Below, piece after piece: positions 51,934 through 60,873 of a stretch of 64,000 bases of DNA. Both the position numbers and the translations under genes were made by a program. The stretch comes from Paenibacillus silvisoli (GTDB lineage Bacteria > Bacillota > Bacilli > Paenibacillales > Paenibacillaceae). Below the pieces are notes generated by a model. The model had not been told where the DNA came from. It was given only the letters and a program-made list of their open reading frames with translations, and did no database searches. The stretch is taken from contig NZ_CP133017.1 of NCBI RefSeq assembly GCF_030866765.1, positions 3,206,001-3,270,000 on the forward strand, read 5' to 3'. Every line of letters starts with the position of its first letter. Position 1 is the first letter of the stretch.

Positions 51934-52824
51934 ATGGTTCGAATGACGTTAGAGCTGGCGCTTCATTTGGCTGCGGTCGGCGAGCAGAGGGCTTACCAAG
52001 TCGGACTGCCGTTCAACCTTGCGGTCGTGGATGAATGCGGCGACTTGGTCGCCTTTCATCGGATGGACAATGCCCTGCTAGCGGGCATCGACATCGCGTC
52101 CAACAAAGCATGGACGAGCGTAACGATGCAAATGCCGACCGCGGAGCTGGCTAAATTGGCGCAACCCGGCGGCGATGCCTATGGCGTGAACACGACTCAA
52201 CAAGGGAGAGTCGTCATTCTCGGCGGCGGGATCCCGCTTGCCGGCGGCAGCCAAATTATTGGCGGCATCGGAGTAAGCGGCGGGACGAGCGCGCAAGATT
52301 TGCTGGTCGCTCACGCGATGGTTCAGACCTATAACGGGATCGCAAGCAGGGCCATATCGGCTGCTCATCTTGCTCAAGCGCATTCCGCCTACTACCGGAA
52401 ACACGAGCTCGACAAAATGACGTTAGCTCTAGCAAAACTGCTGCTAGCCGCCTCCGTTCGCAAATCGATCCAGCTGGGGCTTCGCTGCGACATTGCCATT
52501 GTAGATGACGGCGGCAATTTGGTCGCGTTCTATCGGATGGACCATGCGCGGTCTGGCGATATCGAAGTGTCGGAAAATAAAGCGTGGAGCAGCGTCGCCC
52601 TGCAAAGGCCAACCGCGGACATTGCGCAGATGGCTCTGCCTGGGGGCGATGCGTATGGCATTAATACGACCAACAAAGGACGCCTTGTCGTCTTAGGCGG
52701 CGGAATCCCGCTGCGCAGCCGCCATCGCGTGATTGGCGGAATTGGCGTAAGCGGAGGTACAAGCGCGCAGGATGTGGAAGTGGCGGAAGCTGCGGTTCAC
52801 GCTTTTCACGCATTCAATCAATAA
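51934..52824 (+). CDS. tandem GlcG/HbpS-like protein (two domains)
   Basis: 296 aa made of two copies of the heme-binding/GlcG/PduO-C domain (PF03928-type). Copy 1 (~1-130) has VVDECGDLVAFHRMDNALLAG, NTTQQGRVVILGGGIPL and GGIGVSGGTSAQD. Copy 2 (~160-296) has IVDDGGNLVAFYRMDHARSGD, NTTNKGRLVVLGGGIPL and again GGIGVSGGTSAQD. Single-domain members bind heme, corrinoid or other ligands. ATG at 51934 follows AGGAGGGG; 5' extensions overlap the SDR gene. A terminator follows (52823-52855). Confidence 0.88.
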   Translation: MVRMTLELALHLAAVGEQRAYQVGLPFNLAVVDECGDLVAFHRMDNALLAGIDIASNKAWTSVTMQMPTAELAKLAQPGGDAYGVNTTQQGRVVILGGGIPLAGGSQIIGGIGVSGGTSAQDLLVAHAMVQTYNGIASRAISAAHLAQAHSAYYRKHELDKMTLALAKLLLAASVRKSIQLGLRCDIAIVDDGGNLVAFYRMDHARSGDIEVSENKAWSSVALQRPTADIAQMALPGGDAYGINTTNKGRLVVLGGGIPLRSRHRVIGGIGVSGGTSAQDVEVAEAAVHAFHAFNQ

Positions 52825-52855
52825 GGCTGCCGGTCGATGGACCGGCAGCCTTTTT
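52823..52855 (+). terminator. rho-independent terminator
   Basis: AAGGCTGCCGGTC, GATG loop, GACCGGCAGCCTT, then T residues; it overlaps the stop codon. Confidence 0.93.
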
Positions 52856-52926
52856 CATGGTTTAAACGGCTTGTCTCTGGGAAATAATTCCTATAACACC
52901 TTGGAAGGCGGGAGGGCAAGTTACAG

Positions 52927-54450
52927 ATGGACATCGACAACAATGCAAGCCTAAAATCCGCCCTTCATGCGAATATAGCGGCGATGAAGCAGCGTTTAGG
53001 CGGGAGCGAGGATCTAATCGTACGCGCGTTTCAAAGCGAAGCAGGCGGTGTCCGGAGGGACATGGCCTTACTATTCATCGACGGATTAACGGAAGAGAAA
53101 GCAATCCAACAATCTATTATAGAGCCGCTCCTGCATGCCGGAACACGCGCGGGAACGGGAAGCGCCAATATTGGAGATGAGAAGCTGTTCGGTTATCTCA
53201 AAAACTCCGTGCTGTCCGCAAGCCAGGTCGCTGCAATCGATCAATTGGACGCCGCGGCGGATGCGATCATCATCGGCAATGTGATTCTTCTAGCGGAAGG
53301 CTGCGCGGCCGGACTCAAGGTGTGCATGGCAAACTGGGAGCAGCGCACGGTCAGCGAGCCGACGAACCAAACGGTCATTCGAGGCCCTAAGGAAGCTTTT
53401 ACGGAAAATATTCGCGTCAACTCCGCACTAATACGGCGCATTATAAAAAATCCAAGCGTCATTCTTAAAAATCGGCAAATCGGAAAAGTAACGAAAACGA
53501 ATGTCTCGATTATGTATGTCCAAGGCATTGCCGATGAAACCGCCTTGAAGGAAGTCAATCGGCGGCTCTCTGAAATTAATACCGATGCGATTCTCGAAAG
53601 CGGCTATATCGAAGAGTTTATTCAAGACGAGACGTACACGCTCTATCCGACCGTGCAAAATACGGAGCGGCCGGACGTCGTCGCGGCCGCGATGCTGGAG
53701 GGGCGCATCGCCATACTCATAGACGGCACGCCGCATGTGCTGCTCGTGCCCGCCTTGTTCGTACAGTTTATCCAATCCGCGGAGGATTACTACCAGCGCG
53801 CAGATATCAGCTCGCTGCTTCGGGTGCTCCGCTATTTCGGTCTTTTTATCGCAGCGCTTGTTCCGGCGCTCTATATCGCGATCACGACGTTTCATCAAGA
53901 GATGCTGCCGACCCAGCTGCTGATCAGCTTGTCCGCTCAGCGCGAAGGCGTGCCGTTCCCGGCTTTTATCGAAGCGATGATTATGGAAGCGACATACGAG
54001 ATTTTGCGAGAGGCCGGCATCCGGATGCCCCGAACCGTCGGCCAAGCCGTCTCCATCGTCGGGACGCTCGTCATCGGGCAAGCGGCGGTTGAAGCAGGCA
54101 TTATATCGGCAAGCATGATTATCGTTGTGTCGATCACGGCGATATCGAGCTATGTCATACCGGAATTTGACATGTCGATCGCGGTGCGGATTACGAGATT
54201 CGTCTTCATGGGACTAGCTGCCGCGTTCGGCATGTTCGGTATTTTCATCGGCCTGCTTGCGCTGCTGCTTCACTTGAGCAGCTTACGATCATTCGGCGTG
54301 CCATATATGGCGCCGGTAGGTCCGTTTACGTTAGCTGATCAGAAGGATGTCATCATGCGGGTACCCCATCCTTACATGAAGAAAAGGCCCAGCATGTTCA
54401 GCAGGCTCAATGTGACACGCCAGCGTAAAGCGCCGAGAAGGAACGGGTAA
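52927..54450 (+). CDS. spore germination protein, GerA family (A subunit), receptor 2
   Basis: 507 aa. A hydrophilic N-terminal region (~1-280), with RGPKEAFTENIRVNSALIRRI and RPDVVAAAMLEGRIAILIDG, precedes about five helices ending in a basic tail (KKRPSMFSRLNVTRQRKAPRRNG). It is the A subunit of a second germinant receptor, clearly divergent from the one at 2515. ATG at 52927 follows GGAGGGCAAGTTACAG. The operon order is A-C-D-B. Confidence 0.93.
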   Translation: MDIDNNASLKSALHANIAAMKQRLGGSEDLIVRAFQSEAGGVRRDMALLFIDGLTEEKAIQQSIIEPLLHAGTRAGTGSANIGDEKLFGYLKNSVLSASQVAAIDQLDAAADAIIIGNVILLAEGCAAGLKVCMANWEQRTVSEPTNQTVIRGPKEAFTENIRVNSALIRRIIKNPSVILKNRQIGKVTKTNVSIMYVQGIADETALKEVNRRLSEINTDAILESGYIEEFIQDETYTLYPTVQNTERPDVVAAAMLEGRIAILIDGTPHVLLVPALFVQFIQSAEDYYQRADISSLLRVLRYFGLFIAALVPALYIAITTFHQEMLPTQLLISLSAQREGVPFPAFIEAMIMEATYEILREAGIRMPRTVGQAVSIVGTLVIGQAAVEAGIISASMIIVVSITAISSYVIPEFDMSIAVRITRFVFMGLAAAFGMFGIFIGLLALLLHLSSLRSFGVPYMAPVGPFTLADQKDVIMRVPHPYMKKRPSMFSRLNVTRQRKAPRRNG

Positions 54451-54452
54451 AA

Positions 54453-55658
54453 ATGCCGCTTAAACGAGTCGTCATGATTTTGTTGACGCTGCTGCTAGCG
54501 CTTCCGATTACGGGTTGTTGGGACAGGCGGGAAATGAACGAGCTTGCCATTTCGTTGGCGATGGGGATCGATTGGATTGGCAATGAATATGTCGTCACCG
54601 TTCAAGTCGTGCAGCCCAGCCAGGTTGTCGTCCAGAAGGGCGGAGGCGGTACCGAAACGCCGATAACCTTATATAAGTCGCAAGGAAAGACCATCTACGA
54701 GGCGATTCGCAAGATGACAACCGCCAGCCCTCGTAAAATATACGCAGCCCATCTTCGCGTACTGATGTTTGGCGAAGCCATGACACGGCGAGGGATAGGA
54801 GACACGATCGATTTGCTCTCCCGGGATTACGAGCTGCGAACCGACTTTTATTTGCTGATCGCCAGAGGGACGACTGCGGCCCGGGCCTTGAACATTATGA
54901 CGCCGCTCGAGAAAATACCGGCTAATAAGCTGTTCAAGTCGATCGAAACGTCGGAGAAAGCATGGGCGCCCGTCATGTCGGTGACGTTGGACGATTTTGC
55001 CAATGACGTCGTCAGCAAAGGTAAAAATCCGGTTATTAGCGGCATCCGTGTGACTGGTACGGAAGAGGTTGGATCATCAACGGATAATCTGAAAACAATC
55101 CGGCCAAAGGCTTTACTGGAAAACGACAGCATGGGCGTATTTCGGAATGATCGATTAGTAGGCTGGCTGAACGAAGAGGAAAGCAAAGGCTACAACTATA
55201 TCATCAGTAACGTGCATAGTACGGTTGGCCATGTAAGCTGTTCCGACGGCGGCTATCTCGCGATTGAAGTGCTGCGTGCGGATTCGAAAATGAAAGGGAA
55301 CTACATCAATGGCCGTCCGAAGCTGGCCGTTGATCTGCGGGTGGAAGAGAACGTTGGCGAAGTCGAATGCCGTATTGATCTGACGAAGCTCAGCTCCATC
55401 CAAGAGCTTGAGAAGCGGGCAGAGGAGAGGTTGACCGGTATTATTACCCGCTCATTGGAAGCGGGGCAGAAGAAGTTCAAATCCGATTTCTTCGGATTCG
55501 GGAATGTCATCCACCGCAGCAATCCCGGCGTTTGGAAAACGATTCAGAAGGATTGGGACGAGCATTTCGCAGAAGCCGAGTTCGATATCAAGGTCGAAGT
55601 CAAAATCAAACGGACAGGCACCATTACAAACTCGTTTATGGAGGAGAAGGAGGAGTAG
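54453..55658 (+). CDS. spore germination lipoprotein, GerC family, receptor 2
   Basis: 401 aa. Signal peptide with lipobox LPITGC (cysteine near residue 23) followed by WDRREMNELAISLAMGID, the usual GerC start. The later KKFKSDFFGFGNVIHR segment and the ending region with KVEVKIKRTGTITNS match the C-terminal GerC domain. Start ATG is 2 bp after the A-subunit stop. It is placed second in the operon, unlike receptor 1. Confidence 0.92.
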   Translation: MPLKRVVMILLTLLLALPITGCWDRREMNELAISLAMGIDWIGNEYVVTVQVVQPSQVVVQKGGGGTETPITLYKSQGKTIYEAIRKMTTASPRKIYAAHLRVLMFGEAMTRRGIGDTIDLLSRDYELRTDFYLLIARGTTAARALNIMTPLEKIPANKLFKSIETSEKAWAPVMSVTLDDFANDVVSKGKNPVISGIRVTGTEEVGSSTDNLKTIRPKALLENDSMGVFRNDRLVGWLNEEESKGYNYIISNVHSTVGHVSCSDGGYLAIEVLRADSKMKGNYINGRPKLAVDLRVEENVGEVECRIDLTKLSSIQELEKRAEERLTGIITRSLEAGQKKFKSDFFGFGNVIHRSNPGVWKTIQKDWDEHFAEAEFDIKVEVKIKRTGTITNSFMEEKEE

Positions 55659-55665
55659 CCATACC

Positions 55666-55902
55666 ATGTGGGCGATTACGGGCATCGTTGTTTTATCAGG
55701 AGTTTGCGCGGCGGTCGATATGCCAATGATGAAGGGGCGGGCTAAAGAGCTTTGGGTATTTTGGCTGCTGCTTCTACTCGGAGCTGGACTCAGCATAGCT
55801 GTAGCACTACGGCTGCCGATTCCGAATCCGCTTGATATGATCGCAGTTGTATTCAGGCCGGTAGGGTACTGGCTCCACAACATTCTCCTGCCGGCGAATT
55901 GA
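55666..55902 (+). CDS. small two-helix membrane protein, candidate germinant-receptor D subunit
   Basis: 78 aa. Two hydrophobic segments (residues ~3-18 and ~29-47), then a PIPNPLDMIAVVFRPVGYW tail. Its size, two helices and position inside a ger operon fit the D subunits reported for Bacillus germinant receptors, which tune receptor function. ATG at 55666 follows GGAGGAG (shared with the end of the C gene), 7 bp after its stop. Identification rests on context and topology rather than a motif. Confidence 0.7.
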   Translation: MWAITGIVVLSGVCAAVDMPMMKGRAKELWVFWLLLLLGAGLSIAVALRLPIPNPLDMIAVVFRPVGYWLHNILLPAN

Positions 55903-55919
55903 AGGGAAGTGACGGATGA

Positions 55920-57014
55920 ATGGAGGATAACGGGAAAATTACCGGGTTCCAGCTAATGGTGCTCGTCTTTTTATATACGATTGGTACGACCGTCCTCGTC
56001 ATTCCTGCGGGACTTGCCGCCACTGCCAAGCAGGACGCCTGGATTGGCGCAATCGTCGGCGTGCTCATCGGAGCAGCGGTTCTCGGACTGTACTTGGCGT
56101 TATGGATCGTCTATCCGGGCCAATCCTTCGTCGGCATTTGCCGGTCCGCATTAGGAAAATGGGCAGGCACGGCCGTCGCCGTCATTTTTACGGGCTATGC
56201 CTTTATCGGTGCGGCTACCGTATTGTTCTATGTCGGCAATTTTTTTCAAACGCAATTTCTGCCTCGTACGCCAATTTGGTGTATCGTGATGCTGTTTGGA
56301 TTCGTTGTCGTGATGGGAACGCGGCTCGGGCTGGAAACGATATCGCGTGCATCCGAGCTTATGCTGCCTTGGTTTCTCATTCTTTTCTCGATCTTGGTCA
56401 TTACGTTAGTACCGGCATCCAAATCGGTTCATCTGCTTCCCATGCTCGAAACGGGCTGGAAGCCGGTTTTCTCGGCCGGTCTGTCGTTTGCCGGCACTGC
56501 CTATATGCCGATTGTATTTCTGTTCTCCGTACTCCCGAACGTGCAAGCGCCCGAGAAAGCAAGAATCGGCATGTATGTGGCCGCGCTGATCGGCGGCGTA
56601 TGTGTCGCTCTGGTAACGCTGCTATGTATTTTGATATTAGGTCCCAATATTACGGGGAGAAGCATGTTTCCGAGTTACGCGCTCGTCAAAAAAATCAACA
56701 TCGGCAACTTTTTGCAGCGGGTAGAGGCGGTACTAGCAGGACTATGGTTCATTACGACCTATGTCAAAACAACATTCTATTTCTACGGCGGGGTCACCAG
56801 CCTCTCGGAAATATTCAAGCTGAACAACTACCGGGTCGTAACGCTGCCTTGCATTATGATCGTCGTCGTCCTTTCGATGATCGTGTACCCGGATGTCGTC
56901 TACATGCAGTACTGGGATTCCATTATTTTTCCGCCTTATATTCTCGTCATGGGAGTTGGCATTCCGCTTCTCTTGTGGATCATTGGCTTGTTTAAAAATC
57001 ATGCTCAACCATAA
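55920..57014 (+). CDS. spore germination protein, GerB family (permease-like), receptor 2
   Basis: 364 aa, ten predicted helices. KITGFQLMVLVFLYTIGTTVLVIPAG is the typical N-terminus; helix-break motifs and a loop LPNVQAPEKARIGMYVA are as in GerAB proteins. It is the last gene of the A-C-D-B operon and is followed by a terminator (57016-57054). Differences from the B subunit at 3951 imply a different germinant. Confidence 0.92.
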   Translation: MEDNGKITGFQLMVLVFLYTIGTTVLVIPAGLAATAKQDAWIGAIVGVLIGAAVLGLYLALWIVYPGQSFVGICRSALGKWAGTAVAVIFTGYAFIGAATVLFYVGNFFQTQFLPRTPIWCIVMLFGFVVVMGTRLGLETISRASELMLPWFLILFSILVITLVPASKSVHLLPMLETGWKPVFSAGLSFAGTAYMPIVFLFSVLPNVQAPEKARIGMYVAALIGGVCVALVTLLCILILGPNITGRSMFPSYALVKKINIGNFLQRVEAVLAGLWFITTYVKTTFYFYGGVTSLSEIFKLNNYRVVTLPCIMIVVVLSMIVYPDVVYMQYWDSIIFPPYILVMGVGIPLLLWIIGLFKNHAQP

Positions 57015-57015
57015 A

Positions 57016-57054
57016 GCAAGCGACCCGAATTCACGATTCAGGTCGCTTGCTTCT
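57016..57054. terminator. bidirectional terminator
   Basis: GCAAGCGACC (57016-57025) pairs with GGTCGCTTGC (57041-57050), inner GAAT/ATTC pair. It is shared by convergent operons. Confidence 0.88.
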
Positions 57055-57059
57055 TTTAT

Positions 57060-59540
57060 TTATATAAATAGATTGATGCCCGATTGGTCGGCTTTGCCGA
57101 GATAATAGCCAACGCCTCCGATTTTGGCCCCCGCGATGAGTTCTTCTTTCTTAATGCCCATGACATCCATGGACATCTGGCAAGCGACCACCTCAACGCC
57201 TTGCCGAATCGCCGCTTCCATTAATTGCTCCAATGACGAAATATTATGGCCTTTCATGACGCCGCGAATCATTTTGGTGCCGATGCCAAGCATATTCATT
57301 CGCGAAAGGGAGAGCTTTTGGCTGCCGCGAGGCATCATGGCTCCGAACATGCGGCCGACGACGTTTTTCGCAACGGCGACTTTTTCCGGCTTCCGGATGA
57401 CGTTCAATCCCCAGAAGGTAAAGAACATGGTCACTTTTTTACCGCTCGCTGCCGCGCCGTTGGCTATAATGAACGATGCGATGGCTTTGTCTAGATCGCC
57501 GCTAAAGACAATCATGGAACTGCCTTCCGGACGCGCCGCCGGTGTTTCCTCGAGCGCCGCAGCATCTGCAACGCCTTTTCGCAAATAAGCTTCGATCATG
57601 CCGCCGGCCGTTTTGCCGACCCGGACCAACTGATTTCGCGACATCGCTGCCCACGCTTGAATATCTTCATAGAACCCGGGATCGGAAGCGGTAACCCGAA
57701 GCTGCTGACCCTCCGTTAACTGATCCATTCTCTGCTTCACTTCGATGAGCGGGCCTGGGCAGGATAGACCGCAAGCATCCAGAACGAAGTAATCGTGCTG
57801 TGCATCATTCATCGGTTCGGTAACCGTCGCCGCCGCGACTTCCTTACGGGATTCGGTGATCGGAGCTGTTCGATGTGTTCCGCCGCCGGATGAAGGGAAA
57901 TTGGCGAACATTTTGTACGTCTTATATCCGCCGGTCAAATTTCGAACCTTATACCCTTTCTGCTGCAAAATCCGGGACGCCGTGTATCCTCTCAACCCGA
58001 CCTGGCAATAGACCCAAATCTCTTTGCTGTCGTCCAGCTCGCTCAAACGGCTGCGAAGCTCATCAACCGGGATGAGGAGGGAGCCTGGAATGTGACCGTT
58101 GTTGTGCTCGATCTCGGAACGCACATCCACAAGCGTGATGGTCGCTGCATCAACGGCTTCCAAATCTTGCGGAACAAAAACCTTTGTTCTGCCTGCAAGA
58201 ATATTTTCGGCCGTATAGCCAGCCATATTAACCGGGTCCTTCGCAGACGAGAACGGCGGCGCATAAGAAAGCTCCAGCTCGGTCAGGTCGCTCACGGTTC
58301 CGCCGAAATGAATGACCGTTGCGATATCGTCGATACGTTTATCTACACCGTCGAAGCCGACAGCTTGAGCACCTAGTACAGTGCCGCCTGTATCAAAAAG
58401 AAGCTTCATTGTGAGCGGCGTTGCGCCCGGATAATAGGTCGCGTGCGAGCTTGGATGCACATAAGTCACATGATACGGAATGCCAAGCTGCTTCAACGTC
58501 TTTTCATTGCTGCCGGTAGTCGCCCCAGTTAGACCGAACACTTTAATGATCGTCGTTCCTTGCGTCCCTCGATACGTGGTTCCCAGGCCGCTGATATTAT
58601 CCGCAGCGATTCGTCCTTGTTTGTTCGCAGGTCCGGCCAGCGGAATCGCAGTTTTGTTTCCATGAATGTAATCGGTAACTTCAACCGCATCGCCGACGGC
58701 AAATACGCCTTCGAGATTCGTTTCCAGCTTATCGTTAACGATAATATGTCCTTTCGGCGTGAGCGCCAAACCGCTGTCTTTAAGAAAAGCGGTATCCGGC
58801 TGCACGCCAATCGCCAAAATCACGATATCCGTTACGAGTACCGCGCCGCTCGCCAGCTTAACCGCGATCTGCTCGTTGACATCAACAAACGATTGCGCGC
58901 TGTTCGAGAAGATGAGCCGTACGCCGTTCTGCTCCAGTTCCTTGGCGAGAAGGTGGGACATCTCGGCATCGAATGGGTTAAGCAGCTGCGTTCCGGATTG
59001 AACGACCGTGACGTCAAGGCCGATTTCTTTCAGATTTTCCGCCATTTCCACGCCAATGAACCCGCCGCCGATTACGACGGCCGACTTTGTTTGCGCAGTT
59101 GTCACCCGCTTCTTAATCCGGTCGGTATCCGCCATATTGCGCAAGGTGTGAATCTTGGCGCTGTCGATGCCGGGCAAGGAGGGGCGAATAGGTTTCGCTC
59201 CCGGCGAAAGAATAAGATTGTCGTAGCTTTCCAAGTAAATGCCGCGTTCTTTGCTGCGCACATGAACCGTTTTCGTTTGCGGGTTAATTTGAATGACTTC
59301 GCTTTGCGTCCGAACATCGATATGAAATCGCTTCGTCATTGCTTCCGGCGTTTGAACGAGCAGCTTCGACCGATCTTGGATCGTATCGCCGATGTAGTAG
59401 GGCAACCCGCAATTGGCAAACGAAATATAGTCGTCGCGCTCGAACATGACGATATGCGCGGCTTCGTTCAACCGGCGAAGCCGGGCTGCAGCGGATGCGC
59501 CTCCGGCAACACCGCCTACGATCAATACTTTTTTACTCAT
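57060..59540 (-). CDS. CoA-disulfide reductase-rhodanese-TusA-DsrE fusion protein
   Basis: 826 aa with four parts. FAD/NAD(P)H disulfide reductase of the CoADR type (~1-445; GGVAGGASAAARLRR, active Cys in SFANCGLPYYIG, second dinucleotide site GGGFIGVEMAE). Rhodanese (~455-545; VDVRSEIEHNNGHIPGS, active Cys in YCQVGLRG). TusA (~580-660; DACGLSCPGPLIEVKQ with Cys-Pro). DsrE/F-like domain (~675-826; TFWGLNVIRK, CQMSMDVMGI). It probably reduces CoA or glutathione/bacillithiol persulfides and relays sulfane sulfur. ATG at 59540 follows GGGGAGTG by 8 nt. It is the second gene after an ArsR regulator. Confidence 0.92.
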   Translation of the reverse strand: MSKKVLIVGGVAGGASAAARLRRLNEAAHIVMFERDDYISFANCGLPYYIGDTIQDRSKLLVQTPEAMTKRFHIDVRTQSEVIQINPQTKTVHVRSKERGIYLESYDNLILSPGAKPIRPSLPGIDSAKIHTLRNMADTDRIKKRVTTAQTKSAVVIGGGFIGVEMAENLKEIGLDVTVVQSGTQLLNPFDAEMSHLLAKELEQNGVRLIFSNSAQSFVDVNEQIAVKLASGAVLVTDIVILAIGVQPDTAFLKDSGLALTPKGHIIVNDKLETNLEGVFAVGDAVEVTDYIHGNKTAIPLAGPANKQGRIAADNISGLGTTYRGTQGTTIIKVFGLTGATTGSNEKTLKQLGIPYHVTYVHPSSHATYYPGATPLTMKLLFDTGGTVLGAQAVGFDGVDKRIDDIATVIHFGGTVSDLTELELSYAPPFSSAKDPVNMAGYTAENILAGRTKVFVPQDLEAVDAATITLVDVRSEIEHNNGHIPGSLLIPVDELRSRLSELDDSKEIWVYCQVGLRGYTASRILQQKGYKVRNLTGGYKTYKMFANFPSSGGGTHRTAPITESRKEVAAATVTEPMNDAQHDYFVLDACGLSCPGPLIEVKQRMDQLTEGQQLRVTASDPGFYEDIQAWAAMSRNQLVRVGKTAGGMIEAYLRKGVADAAALEETPAARPEGSSMIVFSGDLDKAIASFIIANGAAASGKKVTMFFTFWGLNVIRKPEKVAVAKNVVGRMFGAMMPRGSQKLSLSRMNMLGIGTKMIRGVMKGHNISSLEQLMEAAIRQGVEVVACQMSMDVMGIKKEELIAGAKIGGVGYYLGKADQSGINLFI

Positions 59541-59545
59541 GATGT

Positions 59546-59827
59546 TCACTCCCCGAAGAAAATCTGGATGATTTGTTTCACTCGATCATCCGCAATCATG
59601 TAATTGACTTCCAGCCCGTTGCGGTCCGTTGCGACGATGCCGAAATGGCGAAGCTTCTGTAAATGCTGCGAGACGGTGGATTGAGGCAAATTCAGACATT
59701 CCTGCATATACCCGACGTTGCAGGAGCCCTTTTGAAGAAGGCCTTGGACGATACAAAGACGTACCGGATGAGCCAACGCTTTCAATAAATCAGCGGCTTC
59801 TTGGAATGGTTTGAAATCGGCGTCCAT
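59546..59827 (-). CDS. ArsR-family regulator of the CoA-disulfide reductase fusion
   Basis: 93 aa. ArsR winged helix: LLKALAHPVRLCIVQGLL and CLNLPQSTVSQHLQKLRHFGIV. Three cysteines (25, 36, 44) lie at the start of the HTH, so thiol/persulfide sensing is possible (SqrR/BigR proteins use a Cys pair, though at other positions). It is directly upstream of the persulfide-related gene and overlaps its extended start. A palindrome over its -10 (59855-59868) is the likely operator. Confidence 0.88.
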   Translation of the reverse strand: MDADFKPFQEAADLLKALAHPVRLCIVQGLLQKGSCNVGYMQECLNLPQSTVSQHLQKLRHFGIVATDRNGLEVNYMIADDRVKQIIQIFFGE

Positions 59828-59854
59828 GAACGATAACCTCGCTTATTGAAACAT

Positions 59855-59892
59855 AATATCGTAATATTAAGATATAGTGATGTGTAATGCAA
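59855..59892 (-). promoter_or_regulatory. promoter and operator of the ArsR/CoADR operon
   Basis: Minus strand: -35 TTGCAT (59887-59892), 17-bp spacer, -10 TAATAT (59864-59869). AATAT-CGTA-ATATT (59855-59868) overlaps the -10. Confidence 0.72.
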
Positions 59893-59913
59893 GCGGGCAT
59901 CTTCATCATATGG

Positions 59914-59942
59914 TTGCTCAAATTTTTCCAATCCTGTATGCT
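59914..59942 (+). promoter_or_regulatory. promoter of leader ORF/methyltransferase
   Basis: TTGCTC (59914-59919), 17-bp spacer, TATGCT (59937-59942). Confidence 0.5.
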
Positions 59943-59974
59943 TGATTTATCTAATAAGAGAGCGAGTGATTCGA

Positions 59975-60031
59975 ATGCAAACCACTATCGCAGTTCATCC
60001 ATCCATGATCTTTAAGGTGCGGAAGGGATAA
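59975..60031 (+). CDS. possible 18-aa leader peptide
   Basis: ATG at 59975, stop TAA at 60029-60031, product MQTTIAVHPSMIFKVRKG. A weak ribosome site (AGAGCGAGTG) precedes it. Its last codons form the left arm of a hairpin (60020-60052) before the methyltransferase gene. Leader ORF plus hairpin is the layout of translation-dependent attenuation, but no alternative structure has been worked out. Confidence 0.35.
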   Translation: MQTTIAVHPSMIFKVRKG

Positions 60032-60052
60032 TCCGTGAAACCATCCCTTCCG
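60020..60052 (+). promoter_or_regulatory. hairpin between leader ORF and methyltransferase
   Basis: CGGAAGGGAT (60020-60029), 13-nt loop, ATCCCTTCCG (60043-60052), a perfect 10-bp stem. No T run follows, so it is not a simple terminator. Confidence 0.55.
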
Positions 60053-60083
60053 AGCGAATCCATTTTACGGAGGGACCGAAAAT

Positions 60084-60860
60084 ATGTCTTTCAGCCATTA
60101 TGGAGAATTATGTACGGAAGTTTATGACCTAACGAAGAAAATCGGACAATCGTTAGGCGGCGATATCGAGTATTACCGTGATAAGCTCATGTCCTGCAAA
60201 GGTCGCATTTTGGAAGCCATGGTCGGCTCAGGACGAGTGATCATTCCGCTTCTCGAGTCCGGACTCTTAGTGGACGGAGTCGACTATTCCCCGCAAATGC
60301 TTGCCTCTTGCCGGAGACGGTGCGAGGAGCGAGGTTTTCGTCCCGATTTATATGAGGCGAATCTGCAGGAGCTTTCTTTGCCGCATCAATACGAGGTGAT
60401 CTTCATTACAGGGGGATCGTTCTTGCTAATCGAAAAGCGGGAAGAGTCGCTGCAGGTGCTGCAACGGTTGTATGATCATTTGGAGCCTGGCGGGCGGCTG
60501 ATGCTCGATCTGTTCTTGCCGGACAACAAATACAACAGCTCCGACATCGGGCGATGGGGCGGAACCGGGACTTTCGAATTGCCTAACGGCGACATCATTA
60601 CGTTAGAAGGCAAATGCGTGGAAGCCGATTTATTTTTCAACCAATCCCGCGTCGATTATTTGAAGTATGAGAAGTGGCGCAACGGCGCGTTGATTCAAAC
60701 CGAGCTTCAGCGTTTCGCCCTGCGTTGGTACGGCGTCGAGGAGTTCACATACATCCTGGAGCGGATCGGATTTTCGCAAGTCACCGTTAGCGCCGATTTC
60801 GAGGATGGGAAGCACCCTTCCAGCGTCAGTCGGAATTTCGTGTACGAAGCAGTCAAATAA
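60084..60860 (+). CDS. class I SAM-dependent methyltransferase
   Basis: 258 aa. ILEAMVGSGRVIIPLLESG (motif I), VDGVDYSPQML (acidic ribose-binding residue), YEVIFITGGSFLLI and LEPGGRLMLDLF are in normal order. The C-terminal part has an extra beta region (GTGTFELPNGDIITLEGK). It resembles small-molecule methyltransferases (type 12/25). ATG follows GGAGGGACCGAAAAT. The substrate is unknown; see the leader ORF and hairpin upstream. Confidence 0.86.
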   Translation: MSFSHYGELCTEVYDLTKKIGQSLGGDIEYYRDKLMSCKGRILEAMVGSGRVIIPLLESGLLVDGVDYSPQMLASCRRRCEERGFRPDLYEANLQELSLPHQYEVIFITGGSFLLIEKREESLQVLQRLYDHLEPGGRLMLDLFLPDNKYNSSDIGRWGGTGTFELPNGDIITLEGKCVEADLFFNQSRVDYLKYEKWRNGALIQTELQRFALRWYGVEEFTYILERIGFSQVTVSADFEDGKHPSSVSRNFVYEAVK

Positions 60861-60873
60861 TACCAAATTAAAC

